From Chitinophagaceae bacterium (GTDB taxonomy: Bacteria; Bacteroidota; Bacteroidia; Chitinophagales; Chitinophagaceae), in contig CANCAY010000022.1 of the NCBI GenBank assembly GCA_947374225.1, positions 1-32,145 of the forward strand: a DNA stretch of 32,145 nucleotides, in the 5' to 3' direction. The first letter of the stretch is position 1, and the number at the start of each line of letters is the position of its first letter. The notes under the pieces were generated by a model. It was not told the DNA's origin and ran no database searches. It worked only from the letters and a program-made list of their open reading frames with translations. The position numbers and the translations under genes are program-made. This document shows positions 7,708 through 16,962 of the stretch, piece by piece.

Positions 7708-9138
7708 TCAAGATCGTTTTCTCTTCTTGTCCTTTTTGTACTGACTGAGCAAACTCATAACCTTACTGTCTTGAACAACTTCTGGATAAAATTTAACAAA
7801 TTTATTCAGCCACTTTGAAGATTTTGATAATGCCATCTCTAACTGAAGTAATCCTTCATTGGTTTTCTGCATCATAAATAAAATGGCGCTACGATAATAG
7901 ATAAAAATCGTTCTGCCCAAAGTTGACATATAGGCTAATTCAGTCTGCTCTAATGCTGCGTCTAATTGCCCATTAGCAACAAGGCATCTAATAAGGTATT
8001 CCCATCCGCCAATTAATTTTGGTTTGTTTTTTACAACCGTTCCAAAAAATTGAGCAGCTTCTTTAAACTGACCCAAATTCATATAACACTCGCCAGTTAA
8101 AATATAATACTCATTAATATGCTTATGTATTCTTAATGAATGTTCTAATTGTTTGATCGCTAAATCCCATTGTCCTTCTTGCATGTATGTACTTGCAATT
8201 TTCTGATATAATCTACTGTCGTCTGGATTTAAATGAACTGCTTTTTTATAATGAAATCTTGCTTGTGCAAAATTTTTCATTCTATGATAACAATGGCCTA
8301 TCGCCTCATAGATAACGTCTTCGGGCCTTGACAGCTCTAATACTTTTTCTAATGCTTCAATGGCTTCTCTATATTTTCTTAATCGCAAATAAGCATCACC
8401 CATATTGCGATACGCATAGTCAAACTTTTCGTCAATAACAATGGCGTATTGATAAGCGTCGATTGCTTTTTCATATAATTTAAGTCCTTGAAAAGAAGCC
8501 GCTAGATTAAACCAGGCAAGTGCATTGTAAGGTTGTTCGTTTATTATTTTTTCGTGCAATCGAATACTCTCTTCATTACGTCCTGTAAAATCTGTCCAAA
8601 AACAAATTTTATACAAAGCCTCTTCATTCATTGGATCTTCTTCCAGTATCAATTGTAAACAATCAAATACTTTATCAAACGCTTCATGATCATCGTATAC
8701 GTCGGCTAATTCAAATAATACTTCTGTTCTTTCTGAACCTTCAAATAAATGCAACGCCTCTTGTAGTAATACGATTGCTTTTTCAGGTTGATCTAAAGCT
8801 AGATACGCATCTGTTTTTAGTATAAACAAATTCATGTCCTTATGATCATACAAGGCTGCTGTATTCAATAAACTTAAAGCGTCCCTGTATTTGCGAGTTG
8901 CAAGAAGTAAATCAGCCTTTTTTATCATCAAGGATGCAGAATGAGGGTATTGGTCCAAAGCCATATTGGCTGCCTCTATAGCCTCATTTAACTCGTCCTT
9001 CTCGTCCAAGTGTTCTATGATTTTCTCAAAGTCATCCTCTTCAATATATGCGTTTGCCCTCCCATTCTTTAAGTTTTGGTAGCGTTGTAAGAGATCCTGA
9101 ATGTCCCCTCCTTCTTCGTCGCGATGTGGTTCAAACAT
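7708..9138 (-). CDS. Tetratricopeptide repeat protein
   Basis: The 476-residue soluble protein has no signal peptide and opens with an acidic segment (MFEPHRDEEGGDIQDLLQRY). From about residue 45 to 420 it is a run of 34-residue TPR units, with typical spacings such as AYRNMGDAYLRLRKYREAIE and AIGHCYHRMKNFAQARFHYK. It ends in a basic tail, KKDKKRKRS. TPR arrays are protein-binding scaffolds; no enzymatic domain is visible. It is the first gene of an operon with comA and aroE, a linkage that may be only transcriptional convenience. Confidence 0.9.
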   Translation of the reverse strand: MFEPHRDEEGGDIQDLLQRYQNLKNGRANAYIEEDDFEKIIEHLDEKDELNEAIEAANMALDQYPHSASLMIKKADLLLATRKYRDALSLLNTAALYDHKDMNLFILKTDAYLALDQPEKAIVLLQEALHLFEGSERTEVLFELADVYDDHEAFDKVFDCLQLILEEDPMNEEALYKICFWTDFTGRNEESIRLHEKIINEQPYNALAWFNLAASFQGLKLYEKAIDAYQYAIVIDEKFDYAYRNMGDAYLRLRKYREAIEALEKVLELSRPEDVIYEAIGHCYHRMKNFAQARFHYKKAVHLNPDDSRLYQKIASTYMQEGQWDLAIKQLEHSLRIHKHINEYYILTGECYMNLGQFKEAAQFFGTVVKNKPKLIGGWEYLIRCLVANGQLDAALEQTELAYMSTLGRTIFIYYRSAILFMMQKTNEGLLQLEMALSKSSKWLNKFVKFYPEVVQDSKVMSLLSQYKKDKKRKRS

Positions 9139-9290
9139 GGTAGTATAGGTTAGGTTAGCTATATAATGTTGATTTTCAATAAATTACACATTTAATATAG
9201 AAAGCTGTAACTATAATAAATGTACATACTTGGTCTTAATTCTCACTATTTTATTCTTCACATTGCCTTAAGAATTCGTTAAAAATTTTA

Positions 9291-9322
9291 TTGTAACTAT
9301 TATATTATAATTATTATCTTCG
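9291..9322 (+). promoter_or_regulatory. Putative promoter of the 9331 gene
   Basis: TTG (9291-9293), a 21-nt AT-only-like spacer and TATCTTCG (9315-9322) give one mismatch to the -7 consensus. Transcription would start within a few bases of the ATG at 9331, so the mRNA would have almost no leader. Confidence 0.4.
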
Positions 9323-9330
9323 TTTTAATC

Positions 9331-9666
9331 ATGCGTACCGTTAAGTCCATACTATTCATTTTAAGTTTTGCCTTGGCTATTTCAACTAGCTTACAAGCAA
9401 GTACTTTTTCAACGGTTAGTTCTGATGCTAAAAAATTGTCTGATAAATATACACTTAGGAACTTAAGTTCTCTAACACATAAAACTAGTACTTTCTATAC
9501 TTTAAAGTCTAGTTTAGAATTCAAGGGCATGACTTCTTATTCAAATTTGAATATCAATGCCGCGAATTATTTGAAGTATAACAAAGGAAATATCTCTTAT
9601 GTTATTCCTTATCGATTCAAAGTAGTCTTACCAAGATTCAAGACACCTACTGCAGTTCAACCTTAA
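9331..9666 (+). CDS. Small secreted protein of unknown function
   Basis: The 111-residue product starts with a clean signal peptide (MRTVKSILFILSFALAISTS then LQA, with likely cleavage after LQA). The mature part of about 88 residues is rich in Ser, Thr, Lys and Tyr, has no cysteine and ends in a basic, beta-like stretch (SYVIPYRFKVVLPRFK). I do not recognise a family. It is divergent from the TPR gene and convergent with the next gene; their stop codons overlap in TTAA at 9663-9666. Signal peptide, ATG and promoter-like site together support a real gene. Confidence 0.7.
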   Translation: MRTVKSILFILSFALAISTSLQASTFSTVSSDAKKLSDKYTLRNLSSLTHKTSTFYTLKSSLEFKGMTSYSNLNINAANYLKYNKGNISYVIPYRFKVVLPRFKTPTAVQP

Positions 9667-10274
9667 TCTATAATTTGATAGAGTAATTTATTTACTTCAA
9701 ACTGACTCAATGTAATTGGGCTTAAATCAATATGCTCAATTTCGTATTTAATAATATTTCCGTTACTTGCAGTGATCGTATACAACATTACTAAACCAGG
9801 AATGTCTTTAAACGCAGTTTCAAAACTTGGCACTGTTGGAATAATTTCGGGAGTGTAAATAATATCATAGACTGAACCGTCACTCCATTCAACCTGTGTT
9901 CTTTTGCAAAGGTATCCTTGAATTATAATCGCAGAATCTACCGACAATGGCTTCATTGCAATGAGGGTTGGTAAATTAGCTGGCGGGTATTTTACAGTTT
10001 GTAAAAATTTGGTTTCCCCCATTTCTTTTAAAATGATGGCGGAATCTTCTTGCTGATTAAATATCAAAGTTTGACTCAAATGGGGTGTAGTTAAAGCCGT
10101 CTTACATTGATTGCCTTTTATGAAAACCCTTTTCTCACCCAATGGGATCCATACCCCAGCTGCTTGCTGTTGAATACTAAAATGTAATTTGCACTCACCC
10201 ACTTCCTTGGCTTGACCGTTCAATGTCAATGCAAAGAAAAGACTCACAATTATGGGGGTAATTTTGAACTTCAT
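9663..10274 (-). CDS. Secreted GLPGLI/DUF4412-like protein
   Basis: The product (203 residues from the ATG at 10274; an in-frame ATG at 10283 adds three) has a signal peptide, MKFKITPIIVSLFFALTLNG, with likely cleavage after GQA. The mature domain has FIKGNQCKTAL, GYLCKRTQVEW, YDIIYTPEIIP and IPGLVMLYT, the last resembling the GLPGLI block of Bacteroidota periplasmic proteins. The two cysteines may form a disulfide. The role of the family is not established. It lies 50 nt downstream of yidC behind a strong hairpin, which probably isolates it. Confidence 0.75.
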   Translation of the reverse strand: MKFKITPIIVSLFFALTLNGQAKEVGECKLHFSIQQQAAGVWIPLGEKRVFIKGNQCKTALTTPHLSQTLIFNQQEDSAIILKEMGETKFLQTVKYPPANLPTLIAMKPLSVDSAIIIQGYLCKRTQVEWSDGSVYDIIYTPEIIPTVPSFETAFKDIPGLVMLYTITASNGNIIKYEIEHIDLSPITLSQFEVNKLLYQIID

Positions 10275-10286
10275 GCGGTACAAATA

Positions 10287-10318
10287 ACAAAGACCTAGTT
10301 GTATAACTAGGTCTTTGT
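10287..10318 (-). terminator. 14-bp perfect hairpin after yidC
   Basis: ACAAAGACCTAGTT and AACTAGGTCTTTGT are perfect complements separated by a 4-nt loop, directly after the yidC stop. The T-rich sequence beyond is weak (TATTTG), so it may be a terminator or an mRNA 3'-end stabiliser. It abuts the start of the downstream secreted-protein gene. Confidence 0.7.
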
Positions 10319-10324
10319 AGAAAA

Positions 10325-12142
10325 TTATTTTTTGGTTTTATCCTTAAGGTCTTGCACTTTTTTCTGAGCGTCAACCATTTGCTCATACTTACTTTGCCAA
10401 TTACTTTTCTTTTTTGGCGTCTTACGCTTCAATTGAATTTGAGCTAAAATATTATCATGATTAATGATAAATTTTTGAATCACAAATTGCAATAGTAATG
10501 TTACAATGTTTGAAACTGTATAATACCAAGTTAACGCAGAAGGCAAGCTATTAAAAATGAACAACAACATGAAAGGGAAAATATAAGGCATGTATTTCAA
10601 CGCCGGATTGTCTTGTGTTGGAGTCATTGACATATTATATACAGACATAACTAAACTTGTAATTACAGCTGTTAATGTAAATAAACTTATGTGATTACCA
10701 AATCCCATTGGAACGGTGAATGGCAATGTTGCAATTACATCATAACTAGACAAATCCTTACTCCATAAGAAAGCTTGGCCTCTTAATGAAATATTAGAAT
10801 TGAAGAAACTATATAATGCGAAGAAAATTGGGATCTGTAATAAAGCGGGTATACAACCACCTAATGGGTTTACTCCTGCTTCTCTGAACAACTTCATTTG
10901 CTCCATAGCAAAACCCTGTTGATCGTCTCCTAATTTCTTTTTGATTTCATCTAATTCCGGCTTTAACACTTTCATTTTAGCACTACTCAAATAACTAGAA
11001 TAAGTTAATGGAGAAGTAACCACACGAATAAAGATGGTTAATAATAAAACAACCCATCCGAAATTAGTTACGAAACCTGCGAAGAAATCAAAAACAGGTC
11101 TAATGATATACTTATTAATAGGGCGTACGAAAGAATATAAGTCTCTACCTAAATTCACAATTTTATCCATCTCAGGAGCTTGTGTTTTAAGTATTTTCAT
11201 GTCATTAGGACCATAATAAAGAGACAAAGCAACATTCGCTTTATTCCCTGATACTTTTGTTTGTAACTGAGATTGTAAAGCAGCTAAACTATTGCTACTG
11301 TCAATTCGTCTTTGCCAATCTAATTTACCACTTGCGAATCCGTCTTTAGCAATGATAGTTGTATTAAAAAACTGTTGTACTAAACCCACCCATTGAATTG
11401 GTTTCTCAAAAGTTTTTGTAGTCTTACTTGAAATATAATCAAACTCATTTCCTTCAGCGAAACAAATATTTGACATTTGACGCTCATAATTCAAAGTACG
11501 CTCTTGTTTAAAAGAATGTGCTTCCCACAAAAAATTCAACTGATGATTCGTTAATAAATTGTCAGCACCGTCTAATGCAATATTCCAATCAATATTATAT
11601 CTATTAGGGGCTAATGAAAATTGATGACGAATAGTACTTCCTGCTGGAGTGGTATAAGCAAATTCAACTTTTTGAACTCCATTGTCTGTTGGTAATACAT
11701 TTACCACTGGGAACAAAACTTGATTAATTTGAGCAGTTTGATTGTTGCCAATATTTACTGGATAGTTTAAAGAACTGCTATCTCCTAATTGTACTAATTG
11801 TTTTGACGAATTACTATAGTTCTTTAAAGTAACGCCAACCACTTGACCTCCTTTATTACTTAATTTAACTTTTACTAATTCATTCTCTAAAACAATAAAT
11901 TGTTCTTTAACAGTATCCATAAGAACGCTGTCGCCTAAATTAGTTTTTGAAGCACTATCCAAAGTAGCCACTTTCAAAGCAGCTGCTTTATCTGCAGTTG
12001 TTTTGATCATTGCTACAGAGTCTTCGAAATGCTTTTTGTAGGTTGCTAGTTCGCCTTGTTGCTTATTGGTAAACCAAAAATAGCTAAAGAACAAACCTGC
12101 TAATAATACAAAGCCAATGATCGTATTCTTGTCCGTATTCAT
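10325..12142 (-). CDS. yidC: Membrane protein insertase YidC/OxaI
   Basis: The 605-residue insertase helps membrane proteins enter the inner membrane with or without SecYEG. It has an N-terminal anchor (NTIIGFVLLAGLFFSYFWF, residues 6-24), a large periplasmic beta domain to about residue 340, then the five-helix insertase core. In the core, LLLTIFIRVVTSPLTYSS carries the conserved groove arginine, followed by the cytoplasmic hairpin with KLFREAGVNPLGGCIPALLQ. The tail is basic (LKRKTPKKK). It is 45 nt downstream of pyrG on the same strand. A TACCTTTG box at 12168-12161 could add a promoter, but the nearest TTG is only 15 nt away. Confidence 0.97.
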   Translation of the reverse strand: MNTDKNTIIGFVLLAGLFFSYFWFTNKQQGELATYKKHFEDSVAMIKTTADKAAALKVATLDSASKTNLGDSVLMDTVKEQFIVLENELVKVKLSNKGGQVVGVTLKNYSNSSKQLVQLGDSSSLNYPVNIGNNQTAQINQVLFPVVNVLPTDNGVQKVEFAYTTPAGSTIRHQFSLAPNRYNIDWNIALDGADNLLTNHQLNFLWEAHSFKQERTLNYERQMSNICFAEGNEFDYISSKTTKTFEKPIQWVGLVQQFFNTTIIAKDGFASGKLDWQRRIDSSNSLAALQSQLQTKVSGNKANVALSLYYGPNDMKILKTQAPEMDKIVNLGRDLYSFVRPINKYIIRPVFDFFAGFVTNFGWVVLLLTIFIRVVTSPLTYSSYLSSAKMKVLKPELDEIKKKLGDDQQGFAMEQMKLFREAGVNPLGGCIPALLQIPIFFALYSFFNSNISLRGQAFLWSKDLSSYDVIATLPFTVPMGFGNHISLFTLTAVITSLVMSVYNMSMTPTQDNPALKYMPYIFPFMLLFIFNSLPSALTWYYTVSNIVTLLLQFVIQKFIINHDNILAQIQLKRKTPKKKSNWQSKYEQMVDAQKKVQDLKDKTKK

Positions 12143-12187
12143 TTATAAATATTTGAGGAGCAAAGGTACATGATTTATTGAACCAAA

Positions 12188-13922
<1,735 letters not shown>

Positions 13923-13924
13923 TA

Positions 13925-13954
13925 CAAAACTACGCCAAAAAAAGCCCCCTACAA
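13925..13954 (-). promoter_or_regulatory. Promoter of pyrG (Bacteroidota type)
   Basis: The minus strand has TTG (13954-13952), a 19-nt spacer and TAGTTTTG (13932-13925), a full consensus match. The TTG lies in the loop of the terminator-like hairpin at 13936-13970. Confidence 0.65.
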
Positions 13955-13970
13955 AATTGATAGAAGGCTT
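13936..13970 (-). terminator. Terminator-like hairpin overlapping the pyrG promoter
   Basis: On the minus strand AAGCCTTCTA and TAGGGGGCTT pair (two mismatches) around a 9-nt loop and are followed by seven T residues. No minus-strand gene lies between it and proC about 1 kb away, so it has no obvious transcript to end. Confidence 0.55.
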
Positions 13971-14036
13971 CGAACAAAAAATGTTTATAACTGTTATTTA
14001 AAAGTGAACATCTTAAAATAAAATCAATAAAATAGT

Positions 14037-14912
14037 ATGAAAAAATCAATTTCGATCCTTTTTGCAGTCATTTTGACGGCAAGTTTAATTAGCTGGCAAT
14101 GGGACAAAACACAGCATGCAAAGGTAAATAAGGCAGAAGTCATTGAATGTCTTAATATGGAAACACAACAAGCCTACAAATTGGAGGCATCTCAGCCAGC
14201 ATTTGCAGCTTTACACCCTGCTCCATTGGTCGTAAATCCTGAAAATTTGTTAGGCAAAATGACCGGTTTTGAGGCTGCTGATGGTAAAGAAGCACATGCT
14301 TACTTTATCCCTGCAAAAAAGAAAACAAATAAGTGGTTGATTGTAATTCAAGAATGGTGGGGATTAAATGACCATATTAAAATGGAATCAGACAAATACT
14401 ACGCTGCATTGGGTAACGTAAACGTTATGGCACTTGACATGTATGATGGCAAGATTGCTGCAACTCCAGATAGTGCCATGAAATTAATGCGTGGTGCTGA
14501 CATGGGTAGAATGACTGCCATTATTCAAGGTGCCATTAAACATGCAGGACCTGATGCTGGAATTTATAGTGTGGGTTGGTGCTTTGGTGGCATGTGGAGT
14601 TTACAAACAGCTATTTTGGCTGGGCCGCAAGCAAAGGGAACTGTAATGTATTATGGTCGTCCTGAAACCAATATGGACAAATTGAAATCTATCAAATGTG
14701 ATATCATCGGATTCTTTGGAAATCAAGACCAAGCTCCTTCTCCTGCAATGGTGAATGAGTTTGAAAAGAATATGAAAGATGCTGGTAAAAACTTAAGTGT
14801 AAATAGATACGAAGCAAATCATGGCTTTGCTAATCCAAGCAATCCTAGCTTTAATCCTACTGCAACTGCAGATGCATTCGCTAAATCAATTGCATTCTTA
14901 AAAGCACATTAA
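14037..14912 (+). CDS. Exported dienelactone hydrolase family protein
   Basis: The 291-residue alpha/beta hydrolase has an N-terminal signal or anchor segment (MKKSISILFAVILTASLISW), then a dienelactone-hydrolase domain from about residue 75. The expected residues are visible: Glu106 in QEWWGLN, nucleophile Cys182 in GWCFGG, Asp231 in GNQD and His262 in NHGFAN. The triad is Cys-Asp-His, as in dienelactone hydrolase rather than serine esterases. The substrate is unknown; an envelope location makes a role in classical chloroaromatic degradation unlikely (inference). It stands alone, with a strong terminator downstream. Confidence 0.88.
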   Translation: MKKSISILFAVILTASLISWQWDKTQHAKVNKAEVIECLNMETQQAYKLEASQPAFAALHPAPLVVNPENLLGKMTGFEAADGKEAHAYFIPAKKKTNKWLIVIQEWWGLNDHIKMESDKYYAALGNVNVMALDMYDGKIAATPDSAMKLMRGADMGRMTAIIQGAIKHAGPDAGIYSVGWCFGGMWSLQTAILAGPQAKGTVMYYGRPETNMDKLKSIKCDIIGFFGNQDQAPSPAMVNEFEKNMKDAGKNLSVNRYEANHGFANPSNPSFNPTATADAFAKSIAFLKAH

Positions 14913-14939
14913 TTTAGTTAAAACTTAATTAATTAAAGC

Positions 14940-14984
14940 GCCCAATAAAATAGCTTCATTGAACTATTTTATTGGGCTTCTTTA
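14940..14984 (+). terminator. Intrinsic terminator after the hydrolase gene
   Basis: GCCCAATAAAATAG (14940-14953) and CTATTTTATTGGGC (14964-14977) form a perfect 14-bp stem with a 10-nt loop, followed by TTCTTT. It lies between convergent genes and may also serve proC. Confidence 0.88.
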
Positions 14985-15013
14985 TATAAATATTAATGAG
15001 CCTTAGTGTAATT

Positions 15014-15814
15014 TTACATATCGTCTTTGATCTTGCGATAGCTCGCTGTTAATCCTCTAATTAATGAGGAACTAAAACCCTGGTGTTCCATTTCATTTAA
15101 TCCAGCAATAGTGCAACCCATTGGTGTTGTTACTTTATCAATCTCTTGTTCCGGATGCGTGTTCTTGGTTAATAATAATTCAGCCGCGCCTTTCACCGTT
15201 TGCGCTGCAATTAAGGATGCTTGTGCAGCACTAAATCCAATCTCAATTCCACCTTGAATATTCGCACGAATATATCTTAATGCATAGGCGGTACCACATG
15301 CACCTAAAACAGTGGCAGCATCCATCAATTTTTCGTCTATTACAATACTTTTTCCTAGTTGATTGAATAAGTCTGATACAAATGCAACTTGATTAGACGC
15401 AGCTTGGTTTGCGCAAATACAAGTCATACTTTGCTGAATTGAAATGGCAGTATTCGGCATGGCACGGAATAATGCAAACTCAGCAGAAAGTAATTCCTCC
15501 ATATCCTTGATCCAAACACCAGTAGCAACACTTATAATAGTATGCTGTGTTGGTTTTAAAAATGGCTTAATATCTAAAACAATGTCCTTAATTTGAAAAG
15601 GCTTCACTGCTAATATTACATAATTCGCATCCTTAACAGCCGCTTGATTATCTGAAGTAGTTATCACCCCTTTGTCTGCCAAATGGTGTATGGTTCCGAT
15701 ATTTCTTTTGGTAATAGTGATTTGATTTGCTTGCACAAATCCACTTGCAATTAAACCTTCCGCAATGGAAGATCCTAAATTCCCCCCGCCAATAATGGCA
15801 ATATTATTTTCCAT
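15014..15814 (-). CDS. proC: Pyrroline-5-carboxylate reductase
   Basis: The 266-residue enzyme reduces pyrroline-5-carboxylate to proline, the last step of proline synthesis. The Rossmann motif IIGGGNLGSSIAEGLI is at 7-22, followed by VILAVKPFQ and FRAMPNTAISI. The C-terminal dimerisation domain has DAATVLGACGTAYALRYI (where many homologues read SGSGPAY), AAQTVKGAAELL and the TTPMGCTIAGLNEME block (usually SPGGTT). Substitutions in these otherwise conserved glycine-rich loops are mild deviations. Length is normal. Confidence 0.93.
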   Translation of the reverse strand: MENNIAIIGGGNLGSSIAEGLIASGFVQANQITITKRNIGTIHHLADKGVITTSDNQAAVKDANYVILAVKPFQIKDIVLDIKPFLKPTQHTIISVATGVWIKDMEELLSAEFALFRAMPNTAISIQQSMTCICANQAASNQVAFVSDLFNQLGKSIVIDEKLMDAATVLGACGTAYALRYIRANIQGGIEIGFSAAQASLIAAQTVKGAAELLLTKNTHPEQEIDKVTTPMGCTIAGLNEMEHQGFSSSLIRGLTASYRKIKDDM

Positions 15815-15860
15815 AAAGTATAGAATTGATTGATCTAAAATGAATTTAATTTGTTTAACG

Positions 15861-15938
15861 AATTAGTATTTATACTATTCCGTAGCGAACTTCGAGCGAA
15901 GCGAGCTGAGAGCCTAGGAATAGATGTAAATACTAATT
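15861..15938. repeat. Large imperfect palindrome between hldD and proC
   Basis: Arms 15861-15881 and 15917-15938 are near-perfect inverted copies of AATTAGTATTTA plus CTATTCC, separated by a 35-nt centre that is far more GC-rich than the surroundings and contains CTTCGAGCGAAG, itself self-complementary. The whole 78-nt unit would fold into one long hairpin. It resembles intergenic palindromic or MITE-like repeats; copy number cannot be judged from one window. It could also act as the hldD 3' hairpin. Confidence 0.75.
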
Positions 15939-15951
15939 TAAAGAATGGCTA

Positions 15952-16956
15952 TTAATAACCCTTTGCGGGAACCAAATAATTCACAACATAATCTTTCACA
16001 CCCTCTTCCAAAGAAGTAAACGGCGCACTATACCCAGCAGCACGAAGCTTATTCATATTAGCTTCTGTAAAATATTGATACTTGTCTCTTATGTCAAGTG
16101 GCATGTCAATAAATTCTATATTTGGCGCTAATCCTTGCGCGATAAAAGTATTCGATGCTAAGTCATAAAAACTCCTAGCTTTTCCGGTTCCTAAATTATA
16201 TAATCCATTATTAGTTTCAATCCATGTAGAAGATAACATTTGTTGCAACATCCAGTGAATCACATTCACTAAATCTTTTACATAAATGAAATCACGTAGT
16301 TGTTCTCCGTCTTTAAATCCTTCTTTATGACTTCTAAATAATTTCACTAAACCAGTTTCTTTGATTTGGTTGAAGGCATGATAAATAACACTTGCCATTC
16401 GACCTTTATGAGATTCATTAGGACCATATACATTAAAAAACTTCAAGCCTGTCCAAACTGGAGGATGTGTTGCTTGTGCAATAGCCCATTTATCAAATTC
16501 GTTCTTACTTATTCCATACGGGTTCAAAGGAACCAATTGATCTAAAATATCATGACTATCATTATAACCATGTGCACCGTCACCATAAGTAGCGGCAGAA
16601 GATGCATAAATAAATGGAATTTGTTTTTCGCTAGCATAATTCCATAGTGCTTTGGAATACTCTACGTTCAATTCTTCATGAATCGCATAATTAAATTCAG
16701 TAGTATCTGTTCTTGCTCCTAAATGTACAATGGCGTCAATGGTAAAATCCAATGAAGACAATTGTGTAAGAAAAGCTTGTCGCTCAATTACTTTTATAAA
16801 TTGTTTACGCTCCCAATTATTTCGTTTTGCTTCCACGCCAAAATCATCTACTAATATTAACTGATTCCATCCTTGTTCATTTAAGTATTGAACAAAAACA
16901 GATCCAATAAAACCGGCAGTACCAGTCACTACTATAGTAGGTTGTTTTGACATCAT
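15952..16956 (-). CDS. hldD: ADP-glyceromanno-heptose 6-epimerase
   Basis: The 334-residue extended SDR-family enzyme converts ADP-D-glycero-manno-heptose to the L-glycero form used in LPS inner core. The NAD(P)-binding GTAGFIG is at 12-18 and the catalytic Tyr147-x3-Lys151 pair is in NPYGISK. YASSAATYGDG, FFNVYGPNESHKGRMASV and GEQLRDFIYVKD fit HldD/RfaD closely. An ATG one codon later is an equally good start. It follows purL by 6 nt, so it is co-transcribed with a purine gene, and a large palindrome follows it. Confidence 0.93.
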   Translation of the reverse strand: MMSKQPTIVVTGTAGFIGSVFVQYLNEQGWNQLILVDDFGVEAKRNNWERKQFIKVIERQAFLTQLSSLDFTIDAIVHLGARTDTTEFNYAIHEELNVEYSKALWNYASEKQIPFIYASSAATYGDGAHGYNDSHDILDQLVPLNPYGISKNEFDKWAIAQATHPPVWTGLKFFNVYGPNESHKGRMASVIYHAFNQIKETGLVKLFRSHKEGFKDGEQLRDFIYVKDLVNVIHWMLQQMLSSTWIETNNGLYNLGTGKARSFYDLASNTFIAQGLAPNIEFIDMPLDIRDKYQYFTEANMNKLRAAGYSAPFTSLEEGVKDYVVNYLVPAKGY

Positions 16957-16962
16957 TTTTAA

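Noticed and set aside
12161..12186. Strong separate promoter for yidC
   Set aside because: TACCTTTG is perfect, but the nearest TTG is only 15 nt away, well short of the usual 19-21, and pyrG is only 45 nt upstream.
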